From assembly GCA_035626235.1 (NCBI GenBank), contig DASPOB010000029.1, positions 1 through 64,000 of the forward strand: DNA of 64,000 bases, written 5' to 3'. The stretch's first letter is position 1; every line of letters begins with the position of its first letter. The notes below the pieces were generated by a model. It was not told where the DNA came from. It saw only the letters and a list, made by a program, of their open reading frames with translations, and made no database searches. The position numbers and the translations under genes were made by a program. Below, piece after piece: positions 1 through 7,829 of this stretch. The stretch comes from DATFYP01 sp035626235. Its GTDB lineage: Archaea > Thermoproteota > Nitrososphaeria > Nitrososphaerales > Gagatemarchaeaceae.

Positions 1-225
1 GCCAAACAGGACGAGCAGATACGTTCCTGTTAGCTCAGAGGCGCACTCTGTCTTGCAACCTGAACAGGGGATGGTCGTGGCGGGCCTGCGTTTTTCATCC
101 TGAATTAAGCTTAGCTTCCAGTCGGGCCATCACTCTCATTAGTGCTGATGGGCGAGTTGGATTGTTGAATAGCAATGCTGGATGAAGCCACAAGGAGGAG
201 CTGGTGCAGGTCAGAGGTATGTGCA
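1..225. other. Non-coding left edge
   Basis: No convincing gene is visible on either strand. The short open frames here show no recognisable family. A tRNA box-A-like string occurs near 31-40 but no T-arm or acceptor partner follows. The segment may hold the promoter or end of a gene outside the window. Confidence 0.4.
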
Positions 226-336
226 CTAACCGGAACCGATGTCAACAGGGTCAACGAGGGCCACGTTGGAGCCTTCAACGAGGTGGACGCTAGGGGAGAC
301 CTTGACTCGTATCTTGTAGGGCCTTCCTCGTCTCAT
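226..336 (-). CDS. Possible 36-residue basic peptide
   Basis: A short frame starts with ATG at 336 and ends with TAG at 226. The product begins MRRGRPYKIRVKV and is rich in Arg, Lys and Val, resembling a small beta-stranded basic protein, but I recognise no family. The T-run at 379-386 that serves arcC would lie about 45 bases upstream on this strand, which is too far for the leaderless pattern seen elsewhere here. It may be chance; no function is proposed. Confidence 0.2.
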   Translation of the reverse strand: MRRGRPYKIRVKVSPSVHLVEGSNVALVDPVDIGSG

Positions 337-378
337 GCAAGTGGAATCGCGACGCTCACTGCTGGGGCCAGTGCCTCT

Positions 379-386
379 TTTTTTAC
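379..386 (+). promoter_or_regulatory. TATA box of arcC
   Basis: A run of T followed by A, centred about 27 bases upstream of the TTG start at 409. This spacing predicts a leaderless transcript and supports the chosen start. Confidence 0.5.
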
Positions 387-408
387 CCCCGGGAAGTAGC
401 CCTTTACC

Positions 409-1353
409 TTGAAGATAGTCCTGGCCCTCGGGGGCAACGCCCTGCTCGATTCTGAGCAGACAGGAACGTACGAAGAGCAGGTCAAGAACGTGAGGACGGT
501 CGCCAAGCAGGTCATGAAGATCGTCGACGGGGGGCACCAGCTTGTGATCACCCACGGCAACGGCCCCCAGGTGGGGAACATCGCGATTCAGGAGTCGTCC
601 ACAACGGAAGTCCCGGAGAACCCGCTGCACGTGATGGACGCCATGACCCAGGGGCAGATAGGATATCTGATCCAGCGAGAGCTAGGCAACATGCTCAGGG
701 CCGTAGGGTCCAAGCGCGGAGTCGTCTCCCTAGTGTGCCAAGTGTACGTCGACAAGGCAGACCCAGCGTTCAGGAACCCGACCAAGCCGATCGGCCCGTT
801 CTACGGCGAAGAGGAATCGAAGAAAGTCGCAGCGAAGAAGGGTTTTACGATAAGGGCGGTGGCCAGGGCCGGCACGCGGCGTTACAGAAGGGTTGTCCCC
901 TCCCCCGAGCCTGTCAGAATCGTGGAAGCTGATGCGATTTCAAGAATTCTCGGCGCTGGACCGATACTGATTGCTGGAGGGGGAGGAGGGATCCCCGTAG
1001 TGAGAAACGCCAAGGGGGAGTACGAGGGGGTAGACGCGGTCATAGACAAGGACTTGTGCGCCGAGAAGCTCGCCGAGGCAGTCAGGGCCGACCGGCTGCT
1101 GGTCCTCACCAATGTCGACAAGGTGAAATTGGACTACGGAACGCCGAAGGAGAGAGCTGTAGACTCCATGACGGTGTCAGAGGCGAGGGGATACCTGAAG
1201 CAGGGTCAGTTTCCCGCCGGAAGCATGGGGCCCAAGGTCGTGGCATGCATGAGGTTTGCAGAATGGAGCGGGAAAGTGGGAATCATCGCTTCACTCGACC
1301 AGGCGGTCGAGGCTCTGGACGGATCCGCTGGCACCAGAGTGGTTCCAGGGTAG
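409..1353 (+). CDS. arcC: Carbamate kinase
   Basis: Amino-acid kinase family enzyme of 314 residues, the usual length, that reversibly transfers phosphate between ATP and carbamate (carbamoyl phosphate + ADP = ATP + NH3 + CO2). Visible motifs are the N-terminal LALGGNALL loop, the THGNGPQVG loop near residue 48, the KPIGPFY segment near 125, the YRRVVPSP segment near 160, and the glycine-rich IAGGGGGIPV near 195. The TTG start gives the canonical N-terminus and has a TATA box 27 bases upstream. Its 3' end overlaps the convergent NUDIX gene by 71 bases. The pyrB-pyrI-pyrC genes follow on the same strand after that gene, so it may feed carbamoyl phosphate to pyrimidine synthesis or recover ATP from it; the direction cannot be read from sequence. 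Confidence 0.93.
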   Translation: MKIVLALGGNALLDSEQTGTYEEQVKNVRTVAKQVMKIVDGGHQLVITHGNGPQVGNIAIQESSTTEVPENPLHVMDAMTQGQIGYLIQRELGNMLRAVGSKRGVVSLVCQVYVDKADPAFRNPTKPIGPFYGEEESKKVAAKKGFTIRAVARAGTRRYRRVVPSPEPVRIVEADAISRILGAGPILIAGGGGGIPVVRNAKGEYEGVDAVIDKDLCAEKLAEAVRADRLLVLTNVDKVKLDYGTPKERAVDSMTVSEARGYLKQGQFPAGSMGPKVVACMRFAEWSGKVGIIASLDQAVEALDGSAGTRVVPG

Positions 1354-1855
1354 AGCGCCGGCACTCGTTCAGCAGAATCTTGGCGTCGGGGGTCAACCGT
1401 CTGCCTCTCATGAGCCGGTCCAAGCCGGAAGAATCGACCAGATGCACCCCCGCAAGCTCGACCGGGTCGATGGACGGCTTCGCGTCAGTCATGGCGATGT
1501 AAAGTGACACGACCTCCCACTCGATACTTCCCCTGCTCTTTACCTTTGGCAGGAACAGCTTCCTGAGGAACGTCACAGGGGACGACAGGCCGAGCTCCTC
1601 TGCAAGCTCCCTCCTTGCGGCGTGCTCATAGGCCTCCCCGGCCTGCACGTGCCCGGTACATGAAAGCGTCCACCGACCAGGCTGCCAGTGGTCTTTCTTG
1701 CTTCGCACCTGGATGATGACCCTGCCGTCGCCCCTGACGACCAGGACCGCCACGGCTCTGTGACGGAGCCCCTCATCGAGGCACCGTTCAATGGTGGCCT
1801 CTCCGACTCTCCTGTCGTGCCCGTCCACTAGGTCGACCAGTTCGTCTTTGCCCAT
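1283..1855 (-). CDS. NUDIX hydrolase (isopentenyl-diphosphate isomerase-like subgroup)
   Basis: A 190-residue NUDIX protein. The Nudix box is plain around residues 68-90: GHVQAGE, then REL and EELG, giving the metal-binding glutamates. The N-terminal part (DLVDGHDRRVGEATIERCLDEGLRHRAV) has the layout of the Idi/YfcD branch, but the active-site Cys/Glu pattern of a true IPP isomerase cannot be confirmed by eye, so hydrolysis of a nucleoside-diphosphate-like substrate is equally possible. The C-terminus after about residue 160 is basic, Pro/Arg-rich and lies inside the opposite-strand overlap with arcC, so it may be a poorly constrained tail. ATG start; it lies alone between arcC and pyrB. Confidence 0.8.
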   Translation of the reverse strand: MGKDELVDLVDGHDRRVGEATIERCLDEGLRHRAVAVLVVRGDGRVIIQVRSKKDHWQPGRWTLSCTGHVQAGEAYEHAARRELAEELGLSSPVTFLRKLFLPKVKSRGSIEWEVVSLYIAMTDAKPSIDPVELAGVHLVDSSGLDRLMRGRRLTPDAKILLNECRRSTLEPLWCQRIRPEPRPPGRVKR

Positions 1856-2042
1856 AGTTGTTCACGCTCCTGGGAACTCTTGACCGGGGCCGCGGTTTCG
1901 GACCAAAGCCACTCCTGCTGAACGCTCCCGAGGCGATTTAAGATTGGTTCGCTGCGCGAGGGTCTTTCCAGAAGGTGAGGGCGGGACCCATGGAAGGTAT
2001 TCCGTTTCAGTTAAGAAGTCAGCGGTCCGAGGTATTAGGTGG

Positions 2043-2978
2043 ATGGCCAAGCCAGACCTCTTCGAGAGAGACGTCGTGAGCCTGAGAGACTTCGACAGGG
2101 GGGTTCTCGAGCTCATCTTCCAGAAGGCTTTGGCTCTAGAAAAGGCCCCGAAGAGCCTGGACGGAGCTTTGGAAGGGAAACTCGCGGTGCTATTGTTCTT
2201 CGAGCCGTCGGCGAGAACCTACTCCAGCTTCCAGGTTGCGGCCGAGACGCTGGGGCTCAGGGTCTCCGGCTTCTCGAACCCGAAGAGCTCCTCTGTCTCA
2301 AAGGGTGAAACGCTCTACGACACCATAAGGATGTTCGAAGGGTACGGGGCCGACTGCTTCGTGATCAGGCATGGGATGATGGGGGCCGCGCGCTTCGCTG
2401 CGGAGACGACGGAGGTACCGGTGATCAACGCCGGGGACGGAAGGCGGGAGCACCCGACTCAGGCAATGATTGACCTGTACACAATGTGGAAGGCTTTCGG
2501 GAAGCTGGACGGACTGAAGGTGGGGATAATGGGGGACTTGAGGTACTCGCGGACGCCCTCATCGCTCTCGTACGGACTCTCTAACTATCGCGCCGAGCTG
2601 TGCTTCATAGCCCCGGATGCCCTCCAGGTGAGGCCCGAGGTCGAGTCATTCCTGAACCGACAAGGCGTGACGTCCAGCAAGGAGGCGAACCTGAAGTCGG
2701 TGGCGGAGACTCTCGACGTGCTGTACGTCACACGAATCCAGAAGGAGAGAATCCCAGACCCAACAGAGTACGAGCGGGTGAAGAAGCTCTACGAAGTGGA
2801 CCTGGCCGTCCTGAAGGACATGAAGCCTTCACTGAAGGTTCTCCACCCTCTTCCGAGGGTGGGCGAGCTAGCCACCGAGGTTGACTCGACCGTCCTCGCC
2901 CAGTACTTCGCCGAAGCAGCCTCCGGACTCCCGCTCAGGATGGCCCTGCTGAACATGATACTAGGAGGCGAAGAGTAG
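2043..2978 (+). CDS. pyrB: Aspartate carbamoyltransferase, catalytic chain
   Basis: Catalytic subunit of ATCase, which joins carbamoyl phosphate and aspartate in the second step of pyrimidine synthesis. The 311-residue protein shows the carbamoyl-phosphate loop FEPSARTYSSF near residue 50, a GETLYDT segment that should carry the adjacent-subunit Lys, REHPTQAMIDLYT near 135, and the C-terminal HPLPRVGE with the aspartate-binding residues. The frame is open further upstream (to 1944), but the ATG at 2043 gives the expected length. The regulatory chain gene follows at once and dihydroorotase after that, so the three form an operon. Confidence 0.95.
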   Translation: MAKPDLFERDVVSLRDFDRGVLELIFQKALALEKAPKSLDGALEGKLAVLLFFEPSARTYSSFQVAAETLGLRVSGFSNPKSSSVSKGETLYDTIRMFEGYGADCFVIRHGMMGAARFAAETTEVPVINAGDGRREHPTQAMIDLYTMWKAFGKLDGLKVGIMGDLRYSRTPSSLSYGLSNYRAELCFIAPDALQVRPEVESFLNRQGVTSSKEANLKSVAETLDVLYVTRIQKERIPDPTEYERVKKLYEVDLAVLKDMKPSLKVLHPLPRVGELATEVDSTVLAQYFAEAASGLPLRMALLNMILGGEE

Positions 2979-3005
2979 CTGAGCGAAGGCGAGACCGACA
3001 GCAAG

Positions 3006-3470
3006 ATGCTGGTCAGGAAGATCGAGGAGGGGACGGTGATAGACCACATCCCCGACTGGAAGTCGGAGGTGGTCGCCCGTGTCTTGAGGCTCGACAACCT
3101 CTCTAGGCTGGAGGCCGATGCATCGGTCGCGATTCTCCAGAACGTGGCAAGCAAGCTCCTTGGGAGGAAGGATGTAATCAAGATAGACAGGTGGCACGTG
3201 GACGAGAGCGAGGCCGACATACTTTGCCTCATATTCCCGACCATCACCATCAATTACATCAACGAGTGGGAGGTCACCAAGTACGCCCCGCAGGTGCCCG
3301 ACACCATCGAGGGGAGGGTCAGGTGCCCCGAGGTCACCTGCATCACCAATGCTGACAGGGAGCCCGTGGTCTCCAAGTTCGCGACATTGAAGCGCGACCG
3401 GTCCCTGCAGTGCCACTACTGCGACACAGTCATCGAATTCGAAGAGGTCCCCGAACTCGTGAAGGCGTAG
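3006..3470 (+). CDS. pyrI: Aspartate carbamoyltransferase, regulatory chain
   Basis: Regulatory subunit that binds nucleotide effectors and holds ATCase catalytic trimers together through a structural zinc. The N-terminal domain begins with the typical VRKIEEGTVIDHI segment. The C-terminal zinc domain has four cysteines in the expected pattern (CPEVTC near residue 102, then CHYC near 137). The ATG at 3006 gives 154 residues. An in-frame CTG at 2979, directly after the pyrB stop and 10 bases after a GGAGG sequence, is an alternative start adding nine residues. pyrB and pyrI are in the same reading frame, separated by one TAG codon. pyrC begins four bases after the stop. Confidence 0.94.
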   Translation: MLVRKIEEGTVIDHIPDWKSEVVARVLRLDNLSRLEADASVAILQNVASKLLGRKDVIKIDRWHVDESEADILCLIFPTITINYINEWEVTKYAPQVPDTIEGRVRCPEVTCITNADREPVVSKFATLKRDRSLQCHYCDTVIEFEEVPELVKA

Positions 3471-3474
3471 GGAC

Positions 3475-4737
3475 ATGCAGCACGACCTGGTTGTGGAAGG
3501 CCTGGTCGTCCTACCGGACGGCGCGGACAACCTGCAGCTGGGGGTCAGCGACGGGAAAATCAGGGAGATCAGGAAGGCGGGACTGAAGGGCGAAAGAGTA
3601 GTCAGGGCGGGGAAGTGTCTCGTCTTCCCTGGGTTCATCGACGGCCACGTTCACCTAAGGGAGCCGGGATGGGAGTACAAGGAAGACTTCGCGACAGGGA
3701 CCGCTGCTGCGGCACACGGCGGCGTCACGACGGTGATCGACATGCCCAACAACCCGACTCCTGCCACGACTGTAACCGTCCTCAAGAAGAAGAAGGAACT
3801 GGCGGCGTCGAAGGGCATCGTCGACGTCTTCTTTCACGGCGGCGTCCTGAATGAGAGGGTGGCGGAACTGGTAAGCATCAGCGACCTCGTGGTAGGTTAC
3901 AAGGTGTATCTTGCCGAATCGACGGGGGGTCTGACACTCCCCACCCACAGACTGGACGCTGTGCTGAAGGCCGCGGTCACCACGGGGCGGCCCCTCAGCT
4001 TGCACTGCGAAGACCAGGCGGTGATAGACTCCCGGACGGCTGCCCTGGCAGCCGAGAAGAGGCCCGACCTCCACTGCGACCTCAGACCTCCCGAAGCGGA
4101 AGTGACCTCGGTGAGTGCGGTCATCTCCGCGGCGACCAGGATTCGGAAGCAGCGGGTCAACATCTGTCATGCCTCCGTATCCCGCACAGTCGCGATGGTG
4201 AATCGGGCCCGGGGCCGAGGGCTGAAGGTAGCTTGCGAAGCGACTCTGCACCACGTATTCTTCACGCGCGAAGCGATGAGGAGGAACCCCATGCTCAAGA
4301 CCAATCCCCCGTTGCGGTCCGAACCAGACAGAGCCTCGCTGATAGAGGGACTCAGGAACGCGCAGGTGGACTTTCTGGTGACTGACCACGCCCCTCACAC
4401 TCGTGAGGACAAGGCCCAAGACGGGCCGAGCGGCGTCCCTGGGCTGGACGACTACGGCCACATCGTGTCCTGGCTCCTGAAGGCCGCCGACTTCGAACCC
4501 GTCACGCTGGCCCGCGTCTGCTCAGCGAATCCCGCGACCTTCTACGGGCTTCAGGACAGGGGCGAGGTCGCCCTGGGAAAGAGGGCAGATTTCGCGATAA
4601 TGGACCTGCACTCGCCCGAGAGGGCATCAGATGCTAACCTGAAGACGAAGTGTGGCTGGACGCCCTACGATGGAGTGGAGTTCCCCGGACGAGTGAGGTG
4701 GACCATAAGGGCGGGGGACGTGTTGACCGGGGACTAG
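3475..4737 (+). CDS. pyrC: Dihydroorotase
   Basis: Zinc amidohydrolase that cyclises N-carbamoyl-aspartate to dihydroorotate, the third pyrimidine step. The 420-residue TIM-barrel protein has the metal motif DGHVHLREPG (His58, His60, substrate-binding Arg62), a KVYLAES segment near 143 where the carbamylated Lys is expected, SLHCED near 174, a NICHAS histidine near 229 and the late TDHAPH aspartate motif near 305, all typical of type I dihydroorotases. It begins four bases after the pyrI stop and completes the pyrBIC operon. Confidence 0.95.
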   Translation: MQHDLVVEGLVVLPDGADNLQLGVSDGKIREIRKAGLKGERVVRAGKCLVFPGFIDGHVHLREPGWEYKEDFATGTAAAAHGGVTTVIDMPNNPTPATTVTVLKKKKELAASKGIVDVFFHGGVLNERVAELVSISDLVVGYKVYLAESTGGLTLPTHRLDAVLKAAVTTGRPLSLHCEDQAVIDSRTAALAAEKRPDLHCDLRPPEAEVTSVSAVISAATRIRKQRVNICHASVSRTVAMVNRARGRGLKVACEATLHHVFFTREAMRRNPMLKTNPPLRSEPDRASLIEGLRNAQVDFLVTDHAPHTREDKAQDGPSGVPGLDDYGHIVSWLLKAADFEPVTLARVCSANPATFYGLQDRGEVALGKRADFAIMDLHSPERASDANLKTKCGWTPYDGVEFPGRVRWTIRAGDVLTGD

Positions 4738-4755
4738 CGTAATCGTCAGGGCGAG

Positions 4756-5124
4756 CTAGGTCGCGGCAGGGGAATCGCCCGCAGTCGAGGGAGTCGAAGA
4801 CGTGGCCGCGGTGTACATCTTGCCCGAACGGTAGTTGAACGCCGTAAGCAGGATGAGCGCCACTATGGCGACCAGGACAAGCCCGACGGCGTAGCGCAAG
4901 GGGAGGAACGCGAATGACGACATGACAGCAACCACGACCCCCCATGAGCTGTAATAGGTCCTGTCCCTCTTCTCGACGAGCACCAGTCCGGCTGCCAGCG
5001 TCCACAACCCGCTCAGGAGTAGAAAGAGAGACAAGACATACTGGGGCGCAGGCAGGAGAAACAGGTAGTAGATCAGAGACAGCAGAATCGCGACTATCTC
5101 CCCGATTCCCCAGCTGACCTTCAT
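4756..5124 (-). CDS. Small four-helix membrane protein
   Basis: A 122-residue protein of unknown family. Four hydrophobic segments are visible at about residues 7-25, 29-48, 60-77 and 79-98, with a charged loop EKRDRTYY between the second and third, and a Ser/Thr/Pro-rich tail likely outside the hydrophobic core. It resembles other small archaeal integral membrane proteins with no assigned role. It is convergent with pyrC and lies downstream of the amidase on the same strand. A TATA-like TTTAATA overlaps the amidase stop about 39 bases upstream of the ATG. No function can be inferred. Confidence 0.65.
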   Translation of the reverse strand: MKVSWGIGEIVAILLSLIYYLFLLPAPQYVLSLFLLLSGLWTLAAGLVLVEKRDRTYYSSWGVVVAVMSSFAFLPLRYAVGLVLVAIVALILLTAFNYRSGKMYTAATSSTPSTAGDSPAAT

Positions 5125-5162
5125 ACGAACCCCCGCGCGGGGTTGAGCGCAAAACTCGTCTA

Positions 5163-6551
5163 TTAAACCGTGCGAGGCGCCTCCGGAAACGGACCAAGCT
5201 TCTCCACGGAACGGACCAGCCGGAACAGCTTCGCCTCCTCGAAGGGCCGCGCGACCAGCTGTGCGCCCACGGGCAGGCCCTTGGCCAGACCTGCGGGGAC
5301 AGAAACCGCTGGGAAACCGGCCACGTTGAAGGGAAACGTCTTCGCAATCAGGGCCGAGCGGACGTCGGTCTCCGCCCCGTTTATCCGAACGGATCTCTCG
5401 CCGAGCTTCGGGGCGGTCGCGGCGGTGGTGGGGACGGCAACGGCGTCCACGTCTTTCATCGAGGCGGCGAAGCGCTGCATGACCGTGGGCCTTAGGTTCT
5501 GCGCGTTCACGTAGTCGACGGCGGAGACGCTTCTGCCCTGCTCAAGGAGGGCGCGGACGTCTTCCCCGTAGGCCAAGGGCGCGGATTCGAGCCACCTCAG
5601 ATGGAAGGCCGTGGCCTCGGCCATCCTGATCGTCCGCCAGCAGTCGCCCGCTTCCTCAATCCCGTCGAGCTCAACATCGACGACGGTGTTCCCTGCTTCG
5701 GAGAGTCTGCCGAGGAACTCCGAGAAGGCTTCCTCCACCCCTGAATCGACGTTCTCGTGGAAGTGCTTGCGGGGGACCCCGACCCTCATCCCTCCGGAGG
5801 CGTCCTCGAGGCCCGTCGTGTAGTCGGGCACGTCTGCGGCCACGGTGGTCAGGTCCTCCGCATCGTGGCCCGCCAAGACCCCGAGGAGGGCGGCCGCGTC
5901 CCACGAGCAGGAACTGAGTATCCCCACGGTGTCGAAAGAAGCGGCCAGCGGGACCACGCCGAGCCTGCTAACCCGGCCATAGGTCGGCTTGAATCCGATG
6001 ACCCCGCAGAGCCCAGCCGGGATCCTCACCGATCCCCCCGTGTCGGACCCCACGGCGCAGGGGACGAGCCCGGCAGAAACCGCGGCGGCGGACCCGCTGC
6101 TCGACCCGCCCGAGATCCTTGCCGGGTCCCAGGGGTTTCTGACGGCACCGTAGTGAGGGTTCTCGCCCGTGACTCCGGCGGCAAACTCGTGCATGTTGGT
6201 GGTCCCAACAAGGACCGCCCCCGCCCCCTTCAGCCGGGCGGCGACAGGGGAGTCGTAGGGCGCGACGTTTTCCGCGAGGATCTTGGACCCAGCCGTGCAC
6301 CTGACCCCCTTCACGTAGATGAGGTCCTTCACTGCGACGGGAATGCCGTCGAGTGGGCCCAAAGACTTCCGTTCCTTGAACCGCTTTTCGGACTCTTCAG
6401 CCTGCTTCAGGGCGGATTCACGGAGCACGGTTATGAAGCAATTCAGCATCTTCCCGCGCCCTTCGATTTCATCGAGGAGTTCTCCTGCCGCCTGCGCGGG
6501 CGAAGCCGATCCTTCACTGAATGACTTGGACAGCTCGCTGATTGTTCGCAT
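5163..6551 (-). CDS. gatA: Amidase-signature family protein, GatA-like
   Basis: A 462-residue amidase with the Ser-cisSer-Lys triad spaced as in GatA: Lys75 in VAVKDL, Ser150 in the GGSSSGSAA stretch and nucleophile Ser174 in GSDTGGSVRIPA. GatA releases ammonia from glutamine for conversion of misacylated Asp-/Glu-tRNA. The match to the GatA length and N-terminal helical layout is good, but no gatB or gatC lies beside it here, and free-standing amidases of the same family look alike, so amide hydrolysis is sure and the tRNA role is inferred. A TATA-like GTTTATC at 6580-6586 lies about 32 bases upstream of the ATG. Confidence 0.82.
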   Translation of the reverse strand: MRTISELSKSFSEGSASPAQAAGELLDEIEGRGKMLNCFITVLRESALKQAEESEKRFKERKSLGPLDGIPVAVKDLIYVKGVRCTAGSKILAENVAPYDSPVAARLKGAGAVLVGTTNMHEFAAGVTGENPHYGAVRNPWDPARISGGSSSGSAAAVSAGLVPCAVGSDTGGSVRIPAGLCGVIGFKPTYGRVSRLGVVPLAASFDTVGILSSCSWDAAALLGVLAGHDAEDLTTVAADVPDYTTGLEDASGGMRVGVPRKHFHENVDSGVEEAFSEFLGRLSEAGNTVVDVELDGIEEAGDCWRTIRMAEATAFHLRWLESAPLAYGEDVRALLEQGRSVSAVDYVNAQNLRPTVMQRFAASMKDVDAVAVPTTAATAPKLGERSVRINGAETDVRSALIAKTFPFNVAGFPAVSVPAGLAKGLPVGAQLVARPFEEAKLFRLVRSVEKLGPFPEAPRTV

Positions 6552-6593
6552 GGCAGTGTTCCAAAGGGACGTCCGGGGACGTTTATCAGCCTG

Positions 6594-7061
6594 CTAGGTC
6601 CACTTGTCGAAGGCGGGGTGTCCTCTCCTGACCGCGACGTAGACGCCCCTCAGGGAAGCCGTCTCAGTCCCCTCGACCGCGATGGTCCCCTCGACGGTGA
6701 CCCTGTCGCCGTCGATTTTCGACGCCCAGGCCTTCAGGTGCAGCGGGGGGCCGAGCGGAGTCGGCTTGAGGAACCTTATTGACAGTTCGGCAGTGACTGT
6801 GCCGGGAGGAGCATCGAGATTCCTTGCCTTCATCAACGCGTAGGCGGCGGTGATGTTCCCGTGGCAGTCCAGCAGGACCGACATGATCCCCCCGTTTGTG
6901 AACCCGGCGAACGCGGTGTGTTGGGGATCGGGGGTCCAGTCGGCAACCACGAACTCTCCTTCCGGGCGACTCTTGATGTGCAGCCCACTCGGGTTGCTGG
7001 GCCCGCAGCCGAAGCAGACGGCGTTGGGGGAATATCTATCCTGGAGGCTCTCCGATTCCAT
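6594..7061 (-). CDS. Hotdog-fold thioesterase-like protein
   Basis: A 155-residue protein with the PaaI/4HBT-type hotdog fold: the central helix segment GFTNGGIMSVLLDCHGNITAAYAL with an Asp in the catalytic position, followed by the strand VTAELSIRFLKPTPLG. The N-terminus carries CFGCGPSNPSGLHIKS, a cysteine pair plus NPxGL motif found in one branch of these proteins. Acyl-CoA thioester cleavage is the likely activity; the substrate is unknown. It sits between the amidase and the DUF488 gene on the same strand, with its own upstream gap. Confidence 0.78.
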   Translation of the reverse strand: MESESLQDRYSPNAVCFGCGPSNPSGLHIKSRPEGEFVVADWTPDPQHTAFAGFTNGGIMSVLLDCHGNITAAYALMKARNLDAPPGTVTAELSIRFLKPTPLGPPLHLKAWASKIDGDRVTVEGTIAVEGTETASLRGVYVAVRRGHPAFDKWT

Positions 7062-7170
7062 ATTTCAGTCCGCTGAAACAGGCAGATGGCGTTCCTAAAT
7101 CCGATAAAAGAGTTTGTCGGGCGACCGCCAAAAAAAGTGGAGCCCGGCCTGCGTGGTTTGAGCGCCCCGT

Positions 7171-7524
7171 CTACTTGCCTCGGGGCCCGAGAATCGTCTT
7201 AAGAGCCTCCGCGTTGTTGTATCTGACCTCCTTCGAGGAGAACAACAGGGTGACAGTCCCCCGGGCGCGCTCGATGTCCCGGACCCGGTCAAGCAGGTCC
7301 TTCCTTGGCTCCAACTCGCGGGCGTACCGCTCCCGGAAGGCCTCCCACTTTTCGGGGTCGTGGGAGTACCAGCTCCGAAGTTCAGTGCTCGGGCTTATCT
7401 CTCTCATCCAAAGGTCGACCTTTGCCCTGTCCTTCGACAGGCCCCGGGGCCAGAGCCTGTCGACCAGGAGCCGGAAGCCGTCGTCCTTGGTCGCGGGCTC
7501 GTAGACCCTCTTGACCTTGATCAT
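7171..7524 (-). CDS. DUF488 family protein
   Basis: A 117-residue protein with the DUF488 hallmarks: the opening MIKVKRVYEPA, DGFRLLVDRLWPRGLSK near residue 17, then WMREISPS and a C-terminal VTLLFSSKEVRYNNA segment. The biochemical role of the family is not established. The frame continues upstream through the tRNA-Ser gene, which cannot be coding, so the start is the ATG at 7524 (or another at 7554). An A-run and TAT at 7553-7561 form a TATA box at the right distance for a start at 7524. Confidence 0.8.
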   Translation of the reverse strand: MIKVKRVYEPATKDDGFRLLVDRLWPRGLSKDRAKVDLWMREISPSTELRSWYSHDPEKWEAFRERYARELEPRKDLLDRVRDIERARGTVTLLFSSKEVRYNNAEALKTILGPRGK

Positions 7525-7635
7525 CGGGCCGCCGGTGCTGACTCCCCTGCTCATATTTTTTTTCGGCAGGAGGTCCGGCTCAGCCGCTTGGCCCAGCGCA
7601 ATGGAACAGGTGACACGCAAACTCTCTTGCCAGAG

Positions 7636-7730
7636 CGCCGGGGGTAGGATTCGGACCCACGCGACCCGAAGGTCACGGGCTTCCTTGGTGGCGCTCAAGG
7701 CCCGCGCATTAACCACTCTGCCACCCCGGC
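7636..7730 (-). tRNA. tRNA-Ser(UGA) with 12-nt intron
   Basis: Acceptor strands GCCGGGG and CCCCGGC pair fully, with discriminator G at 7636. The anticodon stem CGGGC/GCCCG encloses a 19-base loop: C32, U33, anticodon UGA (7697-7695), G37, then a 12-base insert at 7693-7682, then A38. The insert sits at the canonical archaeal intron position 37/38. The long variable arm (GACC/GGTC) fits serine, and the T-arm stem GTGGG/CCTAC closes over a TCCGAAT loop. Upstream on this strand an AATAAG element at about 7757-7763 is a plausible TATA box. Confidence 0.93.
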
Positions 7731-7829
7731 GCTTGCCTGCCTTCTCTTCCTAGCCTCTTATTCTTTTGAACAGAGCGGGGGCTCCCGCTCCGAAAGGTTT
7801 TCTGTAGGGGAACACGGTCCTCGGCCTGC

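Noticed and set aside
30..75. tRNA-like string (TTAGCTCAG, box A-like) at the left edge
   Set aside because: No matching T-arm, anticodon stem or acceptor pairing can be drawn.
7525..7716. N-terminal extension of the DUF488 protein
   Set aside because: It would translate through the tRNA-Ser gene.
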